Positions 16,545 through 26,774 of a DNA stretch of 64,000 nt are shown here, piece after piece. This stretch comes from Streptomyces cyaneogriseus subsp. noncyanogenus (GTDB lineage: Bacteria; Actinomycetota; Actinomycetes; Streptomycetales; Streptomycetaceae), in the NCBI RefSeq assembly GCF_000931445.1, contig NZ_CP010849.1, forward strand, positions 6,324,001 to 6,388,000, written 5' to 3'. Positions within the stretch are counted from its first letter, which is position 1. Every line of letters begins with the position of its first letter. The notes beneath the pieces are model-generated. The model saw nothing but the letters and a program-made list of their open reading frames with translations, did no database searches and was not told the origin of the DNA. The position numbers and the translations under genes were made by a program.

Positions 16545-17624
16545 ATGACGACGGCGACGGAGCTCTTCCGCAGCGCGCGGAACTTCCTGCTGGAGCACCG
16601 CGAGGATTACGCCACCGCTTACGAGGGTTTCGCCTGGCCCCGGCCGGAGCGGTTCAACTGGGCGCTGGACTGGTTCGATGTGATCGCGGACGGCAATGAC
16701 CGTACCGCGCTGCATCTGGTGGAGGAGGACGGCAGCGGGACGCGGGTGTCGTTCGCGGAGATGTCGGCGCGTTCGGACCGGGTGGCGAACTGGTTGCGCG
16801 GGCAGGGGGTGGGTGCCGAGGACCGGGTGCTGGTCATGCTGGGCAATCAGGTGGAGTTGTGGGAGACGGCGCTGGCGGCGATGAAGCTGCGTGCCGTGGT
16901 GATCCCGGCGACTCCGCTGCTGGGGCCGGCCGATCTGCGGGACCGGGTGGAGCGGGGCCGGGTGGCGCATGTGATCGTCCGTTCCCAGGACACGAGCAAG
17001 TTCGGCGGTGTGCCGGGCCGGTACACGCGGATCGCGGTGGGCGGTGCGCCGGGGGGCTGGCTGCCGTACGAGGAGGCCCACACGGCGTCGGAGGTGTTCG
17101 TGGCGGACGGGCCGACCTATGCCGACGATCCGCTGATGCTGTACTTCACCTCGGGGACGACGGCCCGTCCGAAGCTGGTGGAGCACACCCACACCTCGTA
17201 TCCCGTCGGTCATCTGGCGACCATGTACTGGATCGGTCTGCGGCCCGGGGATGTGCATTTGAACATCTCCTCGCCGGGGTGGGCCAAGCATGCCTGGTCG
17301 AACCTGTTCGCGCCGTGGAACGCGGAGGCGACGGTCTTCCTGCACAACTACAGCCGGTTCGACGCGGCCCGGCTGATGAGCGAGATGGACCGGGCGGGTG
17401 TGACCACGTTCTGCGCGCCGCCCACGGTGTGGCGGATGCTCATCCAGGCGGATCTGACGCAGTTGCGCAGGCCGCCGCGGGAGGTGGTGGCGGCCGGTGA
17501 GCCGCTCAATCCGGAGGTGATCGAGCAGGTGCGCCGGGCGTGGGGGGTGACGATCCGGGACGGTTTCGGGCAGACGGAGACGGCGGTGCAGATCGCGAAC
17601 ACTCCGGGTCAGGTGCTGAAGACG
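16545..17624 (+). pseudogene. acyl-CoA synthetase, 5' part (interrupted by assembly artefact)
   Basis: These 360 codons encode the N-terminal two thirds of an AMP-forming acyl/acetyl-CoA synthetase. The phosphate-binding loop is LYFTSGTTARPKLVEHTH (about residues 198-215). GWAKHAWSNLFAPWNAEATV and the DGFGQTETAV acetyl-CoA-synthetase A5 motif follow near the break. The reading frame then runs straight into a loxP-type linker and stops. The matching C-terminus (PYKRIRRLEF, then SGKIRRIEL) resumes at 18298. Compared with the usual 540-560 residues, about 130 codons are missing. I read this as a sequencing/assembly fault rather than a true pseudogene. The start ATG at 16545 follows GAGGAGG. Confidence 0.85.
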
Positions 17625-17666
17625 TCGTATAACTTCGTATAATGTATGCTATACGAAGTTATTACG
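17625..17666 (+). repeat. loxP-containing linker copy 1
   Basis: A 42-bp linker; the 34-bp loxP site is at 17629-17662. It truncates the acyl-CoA synthetase frame. Confidence 0.97.
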
Positions 17667-17820
17667 CGATCACCTCCGGATTGAGCGGCTCACCGGCCGC
17701 CACCACCTCCCGCGGCGGCCTGCGCAACTGCGTCAGATCCGCCTGGATGAGCATCCGCCACACCGTGGGCGGCGCGCAGAACGTGGTCACACCCGCCCGG
17801 TCCATCTCGCTCATCAGCCG

Positions 17821-17862
17821 TCGTATAACTTCGTATAATGTATGCTATACGAAGTTATTACG
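17821..17862 (+). repeat. loxP-containing linker copy 2
   Basis: Identical to copy 1 and in the same orientation; loxP is at 17825-17858. Confidence 0.97.
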
Positions 17863-18016
17863 CGATCACCTCCGGATTGAGCGGCTCACCGGCCGCCACC
17901 ACCTCCCGCGGCGGCCTGCGCAACTGCGTCAGATCCGCCTGGATGAGCATCCGCCACACCGTGGGCGGCGCGCAGAACGTGGTCACACCCGCCCGGTCCA
18001 TCTCGCTCATCAGCCG

Positions 18017-18058
18017 TCGTATAACTTCGTATAATGTATGCTATACGAAGTTATTACG
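18017..18058 (+). repeat. loxP-containing linker copy 3
   Basis: Identical to copy 1 and in the same orientation; loxP is at 18021-18054. Confidence 0.97.
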
Positions 18059-18145
18059 TGCCTGGTCGAACCTGTTCGCGCCGTGGAACGCGGAGGCGAC
18101 GGTCTTCCGGCACAACTACAGCCGGTTCGACGCGGCCCGGCTGCT

Positions 18146-18187
18146 CGTAATAACCTCGTATAGCATACATTATACGAAGTTATACGA
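18146..18187 (-). repeat. loxP-containing linker copy 4 (inverted)
   Basis: Reverse-complement orientation, with one base changed in an arm (AACC instead of AACT). This looks like a sequencing error. The loxP-like part is 18150-18183. Confidence 0.95.
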
Positions 18188-18255
18188 GACGCAGTTGCGC
18201 AGGCCGCCGCGGGAGGTGGTGGCGGCCGGTGAGCCGCTCAATCCGGAGGTGATCG

Positions 18256-18297
18256 CGTAATAACTTCGTATAGCATACATTATACGAAGTTATACGA
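18256..18297 (-). repeat. loxP-containing linker copy 5 (inverted)
   Basis: Exact reverse complement of copy 1; loxP is at 18260-18293. Genuine sequence resumes at 18298. Confidence 0.97.
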
Positions 18298-18500
18298 CGG
18301 AGGGGTGGGAGCCGGGTCCGGACACGGCGAAGGTGCTGTTCGAGCACTCGCGGGAGGTCCTGGTCCCGTACAAGCGGATCCGGCGTCTGGAGTTCGGCGA
18401 GCTGCCCAAGACCATCTCGGGCAAGATCCGCCGGATCGAACTGCGCGAGGCCACCGCCGCCGGCTCCGACCGGGAGTACCGCGAGGAGGACTTCCGGTGA
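18298..18500 (+). pseudogene. acyl-CoA synthetase, 3' part
   Basis: After the artefact the frame reads EGWEPGPDTAKVLFEHSREV, then VPYKRIRRLEFGELPKTISG and KIRRIELRE, ending at TGA 18498-18500. This is the C-terminal cap of an AMP-forming acyl-CoA synthetase, including the catalytic Lys of the PKTISGKIRR motif (A10). It belongs to the gene started at 16545. Its stop overlaps the GTG of the next synthetase by four bases, so in the real genome the two form an operon. Confidence 0.85.
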
Positions 18501-20107
18501 CCCCGCAGCCGTCGTACGCCCACGGCACCAGCACCACGCCGCTGCTCGGCGACACCATCGGGGCCAACCTCGACCGGGCGATCGCCGCGTACCCCGACCG
18601 CGAGGCGCTGGTCGACGTGGCCTCCGGGCGGCGCTGGACCTACGCCGAGTTCGGCGCGGCGGTCGACGAGGTGGCGCGCGGGCTGCTGGCCAAGGGCGTG
18701 GCCAAGGGCGACCGGGTCGGCATCTGGGCGGTCAACTGCCCGGAGTGGGTGCTGGTGCAGTACGCCACCGCCCGCATCGGCGCGATCATGGTGAACGTCA
18801 ACCCGGCCTACCGGGCGCACGAGCTGGAGTACGTGCTCCAGCAGTCCGGCATCCGCCTGCTGATCGCCTCGCTCGCGCACAAGGGCAGCGACTACCGGTC
18901 GCTGGTGGAGCAAGTACGGGGCCGCTGCCCCCGGTTGCGCGAGACCGTCTACATCGGCGACCCGACCTGGGACGCCCTGACGGCGGCCGCCTCCTCGGTA
19001 CCGGCCGAGCGGCTCGCCGCCGCGCAGGCCGAGCTGAGCTGCGACGACCCGGTCAACATCCAGTACACCTCCGGCACGACCGGCTTCCCCAAGGGCGCCA
19101 CCCTCTCCCACCACAACATCCTCAACAACGGCTACTGGGTGGGCCGGACGGTCGGGTACACGGAAGCCGACCGGATCTGTCTGCCCGTCCCGTTCTACCA
19201 CTGCTTCGGCATGGTGATGGGAAACCTCGGGGCCACCTCCCACGGCGCGTGCATCGTCATCCCGGCCCCCTCCTTCGACCCGAAGGCCACCCTGGAGGCC
19301 GTGCAGCGGGAGCGGTGCACCTCCCTGTACGGCGTCCCCACCATGTTCATCGCCGAACTCGACCTGCCCGGCTTCGCGGAGTACGACCTGTCCTCCCTGC
19401 GCACCGGCATCATGGCGGGCTCGCCCTGCCCGGTGGAGGTGATGAAACGGGTGGTCGCCGAGATGAACATGGCGGAGGTCTCCATCTGCTACGGCATGAC
19501 CGAGACCTCTCCCGTGTCCCTCCAGACCCGCCGGGACGACGACCTCGAACACCGCACCGCGACCGTCGGCCGGGTCCTGCCCCACATCGAGGTGAAGATC
19601 GTCGACCCGGCCACCGGCGTCACCCTGCCGCGCGGCACGGCCGGGGAACTGCGCACCCGCGGCTACAGCGTGATGCTCGGCTACTGGAACGAGCCGGAGA
19701 AGACCGCCGAGGCGGTGGACGCCGGCCGCTGGATGCACACCGGGGACCTCGCGGTGATGCGCGAGGACGGGTACGTCGAGATCGTCGGCCGCATCAAGGA
19801 CATGATCATCCGGGGTGGGGAGAACGTCTACCCGCGCGAGATCGAGGAGTTCCTCTACGCCCACCCGAAGATCGCGGACGTCCAGGTCGTCGGGGTGCCG
19901 CACGAGCGGTACGGCGAGGAGGTGCTCGCCTGCGTCGTCCCGCGCGACCCGGACGACCCGCTCACCCTGGAGGAGGTGCGCTCCTTCTGCGCGGGCCGGC
20001 TCGCCCACTACAAGATCCCGAGCCGTCTGGAGGTCGTCGACTCCTTCCCGATGACCGTGTCGGGCAAGGTGCGCAAGGTCGAACTGCGGGAGAGGTTCAC
20101 GAGGTGA
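18497..20107 (+). CDS. AMP-binding acyl-CoA synthetase
   Basis: A 536-residue enzyme of the fatty-acyl/acetoacetyl-CoA ligase type. It carries the P-loop YTSGTTGFPKGATLSHHN, then ICYGMTETSPVS (A5), HTGDLAVMREDGYVEIVGR (A7-A8 with the hinge Asp), RGGENVYPREIEEFLYAHP and the terminal SGKVRKVELRE with the catalytic Lys. It activates a carboxylic acid to its acyl-adenylate and then acyl-CoA; chain length cannot be read directly. The GTG at 18497 overlaps the stop of the interrupted synthetase, so the two are coupled. In-frame sequence upstream of this start lies inside the other gene. Confidence 0.88.
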   Translation: MTPQPSYAHGTSTTPLLGDTIGANLDRAIAAYPDREALVDVASGRRWTYAEFGAAVDEVARGLLAKGVAKGDRVGIWAVNCPEWVLVQYATARIGAIMVNVNPAYRAHELEYVLQQSGIRLLIASLAHKGSDYRSLVEQVRGRCPRLRETVYIGDPTWDALTAAASSVPAERLAAAQAELSCDDPVNIQYTSGTTGFPKGATLSHHNILNNGYWVGRTVGYTEADRICLPVPFYHCFGMVMGNLGATSHGACIVIPAPSFDPKATLEAVQRERCTSLYGVPTMFIAELDLPGFAEYDLSSLRTGIMAGSPCPVEVMKRVVAEMNMAEVSICYGMTETSPVSLQTRRDDDLEHRTATVGRVLPHIEVKIVDPATGVTLPRGTAGELRTRGYSVMLGYWNEPEKTAEAVDAGRWMHTGDLAVMREDGYVEIVGRIKDMIIRGGENVYPREIEEFLYAHPKIADVQVVGVPHERYGEEVLACVVPRDPDDPLTLEEVRSFCAGRLAHYKIPSRLEVVDSFPMTVSGKVRKVELRERFTR

Positions 20108-20112
20108 CCCGC

Positions 20113-20160
20113 GGGCGCGCCCGTCCCCCTCACTCCGGGGCGACGGGGACGGGCGCGCCC
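20113..20160. terminator. bidirectional terminator
   Basis: GGGCGCGCCCGTCCCC (20113-20128) pairs perfectly with 20145-20160, a 16-bp stem with a 16-base loop. It sits between the convergent synthetase and transporter genes. Confidence 0.85.
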
Positions 20161-20173
20161 GGCAGGGCGGCCG

Positions 20174-21511
20174 TCACACGGCGTCGAGGTCGCGGTCCCG
20201 CGTCTCCGGCAGAGCCAGCACGCACCCGAGGGACAGCAGCGCCATCGCGCTCATGAACCAGCCGCCCACCGTGGCGCTGTAGTTCTCGGCGAGCGCCGTC
20301 ACCACCAGCGGGGCGGCGGCGCCGCCGAGCACGCCGCCCAGGTTGTAGGAGAAACCGGCACCGGAGTAGCGCATCCGGGTGCCGAACAGCTCGGGCAGAT
20401 AGGCGCCGATCGGCCCGTAGATGATGCCCATGCACAGCAGGGCGCCGCTGAGCCCCACGGCGATCAGGACGTAGTCGCCGGTGTCCAGCAGCGGGAACAG
20501 CACCGCGCCCCACACGGCCCCGAACAGGGTGCCGCCGATGATGAGCCGGCGGCGGCCGACCCGGTCGGACCAGCGGGCGACCAGATAGGTGGAGACACCG
20601 AGGACGGTCACCGCGACCAGGGTCAGCAGCAGCATGTCGTTCTTCGGGATGCCGAGCTCCTCCGTGGTGTAGGTGATGCAGTACGTGGCCGCCGTGTAGA
20701 ACATCACGTACACCACCGTGATCATGCCGGCGCCGAGCAGCAGCTCCCTCGGGTGCACCCGGAACGCCTCCAGCAGCGGCGCCTTGGCGGTCTCCCGCTC
20801 CTCGGCGACCTTCGCGAACGCCGGGGTCTCGGCGATGCGCAGACGGATCACCAGGCCGACGGCCACCAGGACGAAGGAGATCAGGAACGGGACCCGCCAG
20901 CCCCAGCTGTCGAACGCGGCGTCGCCGAGCACCGACGACATCACCAGGAAGGTGAGCGTGGCGGCGAAGTAACCGACGGGGGAGCCCATCTGCGCGGCCG
21001 CCGCGTACAGGCCGCGCTTGTTCCGCGGCGCGTGCTCGACCGCGAGCAGCGCCGCGCCGCCCCACTCGCCGCCCAGGCCCAGGCCCTGGACCAGGCGCAG
21101 CACCACCAGCAGGACCGGTGCGGCCACCCCCAGGGTGTCGTAACCGGGCAGGAGGCCGATCAGACCGGTGGACAGGCCCATCATCAGCAGTGAGACGACG
21201 AGGACGGCCTTGCGGCCGACCCGGTCGCCGAAGTGGCCGAAGACGGCGGCCCCCAGCGGGCGGGCGGCGAAGCCGACGGCGAACGTGGACAGCGTGGCCA
21301 AGGTGCCCGCCGTCTCGGACAGTTCGGGGAAGAAGGCGTCGTCGAGGACGAGCGCGGCGGCGGTTCCGTAGATGTAGTAGTCGTAGAACTCGATGGCCGT
21401 GCCGATGAAACTGGCCGTGGCGATCCGGCGCATGTCCGGCGGTGTCCCGGCCGGTGCGGCGGCGTCCGGCCGGGCCGGCCGGGGGGATTCGTGGGACGTC
21501 GGGGAAGGCAT
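20174..21511 (-). CDS. MFS transporter, metabolite:H+ symporter (MHS) type
   Basis: This 445-residue membrane protein has about 12 hydrophobic segments. It shows the MHS hallmarks IGTAIEFYDYYIYGTAAALV near the N-terminus, GHFGDRVGRKAVLV (loop 2-3 motif), QGLGLGGEWGGAAL and RWSDRVGRRRLIIGG in the middle loop. Relatives import organic acids, shikimate, proline/betaine or similar solutes with protons. The position between acyl-CoA synthetases and glyoxylate/purine genes suggests a carboxylate substrate, but this is inference. The ATG at 21511 follows GGAGG. It faces the PucR gene as its downstream neighbour on the same strand. Confidence 0.85.
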   Translation of the reverse strand: MPSPTSHESPRPARPDAAAPAGTPPDMRRIATASFIGTAIEFYDYYIYGTAAALVLDDAFFPELSETAGTLATLSTFAVGFAARPLGAAVFGHFGDRVGRKAVLVVSLLMMGLSTGLIGLLPGYDTLGVAAPVLLVVLRLVQGLGLGGEWGGAALLAVEHAPRNKRGLYAAAAQMGSPVGYFAATLTFLVMSSVLGDAAFDSWGWRVPFLISFVLVAVGLVIRLRIAETPAFAKVAEERETAKAPLLEAFRVHPRELLLGAGMITVVYVMFYTAATYCITYTTEELGIPKNDMLLLTLVAVTVLGVSTYLVARWSDRVGRRRLIIGGTLFGAVWGAVLFPLLDTGDYVLIAVGLSGALLCMGIIYGPIGAYLPELFGTRMRYSGAGFSYNLGGVLGGAAAPLVVTALAENYSATVGGWFMSAMALLSLGCVLALPETRDRDLDAV

Positions 21512-21669
21512 GGCGGTCCTCCGAAGGTGCAGCGGGACGGGGAGCCGTCGCGGAACGCGACAGGGTGCGAACATAAGCCGACGCCCGAGGCGGCGATCTT
21601 GTCCGTCCGGACAGCGCTGGGGCGGCCGCGGTGTACGCGCGGACAGCCCGGCCGCGCCCGCGGGCGCCG

Positions 21670-23322
21670 TCAGCCGCGCGGGAAGGCCGCGGCCGCCCGG
21701 TCCGGCGCCCCCAGGTCCAGGCGCAACTGGAGCGCCGCCGCCAGCCGGTGTTCGGGGTCGTCCAGGTCCAGGCCGGTCAGCGCCACGGCGCGGCGCACGC
21801 GGTAGCGCAGCGTGTTGGGGTGCACGGTCAGCCGCCGCGCGGCGGCGCCCACGTCGCCGAACGCGTCCAGGTACAGCAGCAGCGAGCGGGCCAGGTCGGT
21901 GCCGTGGTCCCGGTCGTGGGCGACCAGGGCCGCCACGGCCGGGAAACGGGCCCGGGGCGCGGCGGCGAGCAGGTCCAGGGTGTCGCGCACCAGCAGGGCG
22001 GGCGCCAGCCGGGTGTGGGTGGCGACGGGCACCTCCGGGGTGCGGGCGAGCAGCCGCAGCGCCTGATGGCCGCGGAGCTTGACCTCCGGGATGTCCGCCA
22101 GCCGGTCCGCCCGCCCGGCGAGGACGGCCTGCACCGCGGTGCCGGTCAGCCGGCGCAGCGTCGCGACGAGGTCGCCGGCCCAGCGCAGCAGCGGCTCCGC
22201 CGGGTCCGCGGCTGCGTCGGCGGCGGGCGCGGGCAGGATGGCGTAGAGCTGTCCGCAGGCGTGGACGACGAGGGCGCTCGCGCGGTGCGCGGCGGCGTGC
22301 ACGGACATGATCCCGGCCGCCTCCGCCCGCCCGGCGTCCGCCCGCGCGGTGTCCCCCGGCGGCTCGCGCAGGTCCACGGCGACGACATCGGCGGCGGCGT
22401 CCGGGTCGATGCCCAGGTGGGCGGCGAGCGCGGCGGCGTCGAACCGGCCGGTGAGCAGGGCGTGGCCGAGTTCCTCGCGAGAGGCGAGGCGGGCCCGGGC
22501 ATCGCCCTGGAAATAGTGGTCGACGAGCTGGGCGGCGGCGAGCCGGGCGGCTCCCCGCAGCATCTGCGGCGCCCGCTCGGCCAGCGGCCGGCCGCCTTCC
22601 TGCACCCATATCGTGCCCAGCGGACGCCGCCCCGCGTTGATCCCGATCACCAGGCGCCGCCGCGCGCCCATCTCCGGCTGCTCCGCCACCGGGACCACCT
22701 CGTCGCTCTCACGGACCCGCCGGTGGACGCCGAGCCGCCGCAGCAGCGCCAGATACGGCTCCGGGCAACTGCGCCCGAGGATGGACAGCCGCCGCAACTC
22801 GTCGGCCTCCTCACCGGGTCCGGCGTACGCCACCACCCGGTGCGCCGCGTCCTCGATGCTGACGACGCCGTGGGTCAGGGCCGCCACGGTGTGGGCGAGG
22901 GAGAACAGGTCGCCGCCGCGGTCCGGGCCCGGTTCGGCGCCGCACGCCACCATGGCCCGCGCCTCGGCCTCCACCCGGTCCCAGCGCAGCTTGGCGGGCA
23001 CCCCCAGCACCGCGACGCGGGCGGCCTCGGCCGCCGCGCGCACCGGCGCCGGAAGGCGCGCGCCGGTGACCCGCACGGCGACGGCGGCGGCGCCCGCCGC
23101 ACCGGCCGCCGCGACCATGGCCGCCGCCTCGGGGCCGCGCGCCCCCACCGCGAGGACCAGCGACCCGGCCGCGAAGTCGAGCGGCTCGCCCGGCCCGGCG
23201 ATGACCACGTCGCCGAAGTCCCCGCCGGCCGGACCGCACCAGGGCGGCCGGGTCCCGGCCGGCTCGGAGAGCCGGCGGGCGAGGGCGTCCACGGTGGGGG
23301 AGTCACATGCGAAGTCGTCCAC
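21670..23322 (-). CDS. PucR-family transcriptional regulator
   Basis: The product (about 550 residues) has a diverged N-terminal ligand-binding region, a middle GGDEF-like domain, and the C-terminal PucR/CdaR helix-turn-helix. The last reads LTVHPNTLRYRVRRAVALTG, then LDLDDPEHRLAAALQLRLDL. PucR proteins control purine and related nitrogen catabolism. The gene is divergent from gcl, so gcl and the purine genes further down are candidate targets. The GTG at 23322 is chosen because it begins the conserved VDDFACDSPTV region; longer in-frame starts exist. There is a 158-bp gap to the transporter. Confidence 0.8.
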   Translation of the reverse strand: MDDFACDSPTVDALARRLSEPAGTRPPWCGPAGGDFGDVVIAGPGEPLDFAAGSLVLAVGARGPEAAAMVAAAGAAGAAAVAVRVTGARLPAPVRAAAEAARVAVLGVPAKLRWDRVEAEARAMVACGAEPGPDRGGDLFSLAHTVAALTHGVVSIEDAAHRVVAYAGPGEEADELRRLSILGRSCPEPYLALLRRLGVHRRVRESDEVVPVAEQPEMGARRRLVIGINAGRRPLGTIWVQEGGRPLAERAPQMLRGAARLAAAQLVDHYFQGDARARLASREELGHALLTGRFDAAALAAHLGIDPDAAADVVAVDLREPPGDTARADAGRAEAAGIMSVHAAAHRASALVVHACGQLYAILPAPAADAAADPAEPLLRWAGDLVATLRRLTGTAVQAVLAGRADRLADIPEVKLRGHQALRLLARTPEVPVATHTRLAPALLVRDTLDLLAAAPRARFPAVAALVAHDRDHGTDLARSLLLYLDAFGDVGAAARRLTVHPNTLRYRVRRAVALTGLDLDDPEHRLAAALQLRLDLGAPDRAAAAFPRG

Positions 23323-23466
23323 CGGAGCAGGGTAGTCAGCCGCCTCGGCCGCCCGGCCGCCCGGCCGCACGGCGGACGGCCCGGTGGCCGGCTCCCGTCG
23401 GGGCGCGAGAGGCGAGCCGGTCCGGCGGGCGGTCCGTCCCCGATCGTCGCCCGCGCCCCCGCCCGT

Positions 23467-23500
23467 CTCTTGACGGCCTTCGACTCTTGACGGCCTTCGA
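23467..23500 (+). repeat. 17-bp perfect tandem repeat in the gcl promoter
   Basis: CTCTTGACGGCCTTCGA occurs twice head to tail (23467-23483 and 23484-23500). Each unit contains a TTGACG hexamer, so the -35 box of the predicted gcl promoter is duplicated. Confidence 0.9.
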
Positions 23501-23515
23501 CGGCACCCCTACATT
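23487..23515 (+). promoter_or_regulatory. predicted gcl promoter
   Basis: TTGACG (23487-23492) and TACATT (23510-23515) are separated by 17 bases, a good match to the vegetative sigma consensus. Transcription would begin near 23522, inside the operator pair described next. Confidence 0.6.
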
Positions 23516-23518
23516 TAC

Positions 23519-23554
23519 TTCCAGATCGTAGAAGTTAATTTCCACGATGTGGAA
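23519..23554. promoter_or_regulatory. paired operators upstream of gcl
   Basis: TTCCAGATCGTAGAA (23519-23533) and TTCCACGATGTGGAA (23540-23554) fit TTCC-N7-AGAA and TTCC-N7-GGAA and start 21 bp apart. The second has perfect 6-bp arms around GAT. The same pair in the same order and spacing precedes hyi (46265-46300). They overlap the expected transcription start, which suits a repressor. An IclR-type AllR protein is reported to control gcl and hyi in S. coelicolor, but whether it recognises this sequence is inference. Confidence 0.65.
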
Positions 23555-23635
23555 TTCCATCAGGAATCGCTACGGAATTGCTCACCGCAGGGCGCGACGG
23601 GAGTGCGAATCCGGCAGCCGAAGCAGGAGTACTCG

Positions 23636-25420
<1,785 letters not shown>

Positions 25421-25488
25421 CCGGCCACCGCGACCCCGCGGTCCGCCGGTCCGGAAGGACCACCGATCCGGACGACACCGCACGGTCC

Positions 25489-25524
25489 GAAGGGCGGCCC
25501 CCTCGCACGAGGGGGCCGCCCTTC
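25489..25524 (+). terminator. gcl terminator
   Basis: GAAGGGCGGCCCCCTCG pairs with its complement across a very short loop, giving a stem of about 16 bp, about 70 bp after the gcl stop. The hairpin is symmetrical and may also serve the convergent PhzF-like gene. Confidence 0.85.
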
Positions 25525-25657
25525 CGCGTGTACGGCGGCCCCCCACGGCGACCGCGGGAACCCGAGGCCGAAGGCCCCACCACCGAAGTGGAAGACGCCG
25601 GCCTGCCGGAACCCGGACCGCCGACCCCGGCCCCTGAGGGCCCGCCCGGGCGGGCTT

Positions 25658-26533
25658 TCAGCCGATGCGAGTTCCCGCGCCGCTGACGCGGACGCGCGGG
25701 TCACCCTCGCGCAGCGTCACCGTGAGCTCGCCAGGGCGGCCCAGGTCCTCGCCCTGGTGCAGGGTGAGGACGGCGTCCTCGGGGACCAGGCCGAGCTCGC
25801 GGGCGTATGCGCCGAAGGCGGCGGCCGCGGCGCCGGTCGCCGGGTCCTCGACGACGCCGCCGACGGGGAACGGGTCGCGGACGTGGAAGACGGTGGCCGC
25901 CTCCCGCCACACCAACTGAACCGTCGTCAGGTCCAGCCGGTGCATCAGGACTTCCAGGCGCGCGAAGTCGTACGCGAGATCGGCGAGGCGCTCGCGCGTC
26001 GCCGCCGCGAGGACCAGATGGCGGGCGCCGGCGAACGCGATGCGGGGCGGGAAGGCCGGGTCGAGATCGGCGGCCGGCCAGCCGAGCGCGGCGAGTGCCT
26101 CCGTGAGGTCGGCGTCGGCGATCTTCTCGATGTGTGGTTCGACGCTGGTGAGCGTGGCCCTGAACGTCCCGCCCTCGTCGGTCACCTCCACCGGCACGGT
26201 GCCGGCGCGCGTCGCGAACACCAGCTTCCCCGGGCCCGCCCGCTCGGCGAGCGCGACAGCGGTCGCGACGGTGGCGTGCCCGCAGAACGGAACCTCGGCC
26301 CTGGGGCTGAAGTAGCGGATGCCGTACGCCCGCCCCTCCTGGCCGCCGAGGTCTTCCGGGGGCGCGGTCAGGAACGCGGACTCCGAGTATCCGAGCTCGG
26401 CGGCGATGGCGAGCATGTCGCTGTCGTCCAGGGCGGTGGCGTCCAGAACGACACCGGCGGGGTTTCCGCCGTCGGGGGCGCTGGAGAAGGCGGTGTATCG
26501 CAGCACCTCGGGCCGCGGCGCGTTCGTCGTCAT
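25658..26533 (-). CDS. PhzF-family isomerase/epimerase
   Basis: A 291-residue protein with the PhzF two-lobed fold. FSSAPDGGNPAGVV is near residues 16-29 and SESAFLTAP contains the catalytic Glu region. RYFSPRAEVPFCGHATVATA (about residues 75-94) and EDPATGAAAAAFGAYARELG follow. Family members isomerise small hydroxy-acids or amino acids, and most outside phenazine clusters have no known substrate. The ATG at 26533 is clear. It is the last backbone gene before the accessory island and is convergent with gcl. Confidence 0.85.
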   Translation of the reverse strand: MTTNAPRPEVLRYTAFSSAPDGGNPAGVVLDATALDDSDMLAIAAELGYSESAFLTAPPEDLGGQEGRAYGIRYFSPRAEVPFCGHATVATAVALAERAGPGKLVFATRAGTVPVEVTDEGGTFRATLTSVEPHIEKIADADLTEALAALGWPAADLDPAFPPRIAFAGARHLVLAAATRERLADLAYDFARLEVLMHRLDLTTVQLVWREAATVFHVRDPFPVGGVVEDPATGAAAAAFGAYARELGLVPEDAVLTLHQGEDLGRPGELTVTLREGDPRVRVSGAGTRIG

Positions 26534-26774
26534 GCTCGTGGCAACGGGGGCCCGGCCCCCGGCTATTCCACAGCAGCGGCCGAACCGCGGGAGCTGCGGC
26601 AGTTCGGCGAACACGATTGTGCGACATCCCGTGAGTTCACCTGAGCCCCGCTGATTCTCTGGGCCCGTGGCCAGCGGGTTCTTCCTCCTTCGTGTGTTCT
26701 GTCGGCTTGTGACGTAACTTCGGGATTCTTGAAGCGTTCTCATATCGTCCGACCGATTCGCAGTCGGGCCGAAG

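Larger units (their letters stand above)
17625..18297. other. assembly artefact: five 454 mate-pair linkers with rearranged acs pieces
   Basis: This 673-bp block holds five 42-bp linkers, three in one orientation and two inverted. Between them lie only pieces of the neighbouring gene. Segments 17667-17820 and 17863-18016 are identical and are the reverse complement of 17370-17523. Segment 18059-18143 copies 17291-17375 with one mismatch, and 18188-18255 copies 17456-17523. Three of the four fragments have one boundary at the same base, 17523. Each linker contains a 34-bp phage P1 loxP site flanked by the extra bases used in Roche 454 Titanium paired-end adaptors (from memory of the adaptor sequence). 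The block is best explained as untrimmed linker reads used to bridge a gap, and should be masked. Confidence 0.95.

Noticed and set aside
15198..17345. Long open frames on both strands across the luxR-acs region (for example 15546-17345 on the minus strand)
   Set aside because: Very high GC makes antisense frames long by chance. The LuxR and synthetase frames have conserved motifs; the extensions do not.
17625..18297. A natural Cre/loxP-type recombination array in Streptomyces
   Set aside because: The flanking bases match a sequencing linker, and the intervening pieces are shuffled copies of the adjacent gene. This is a library and assembly artefact.
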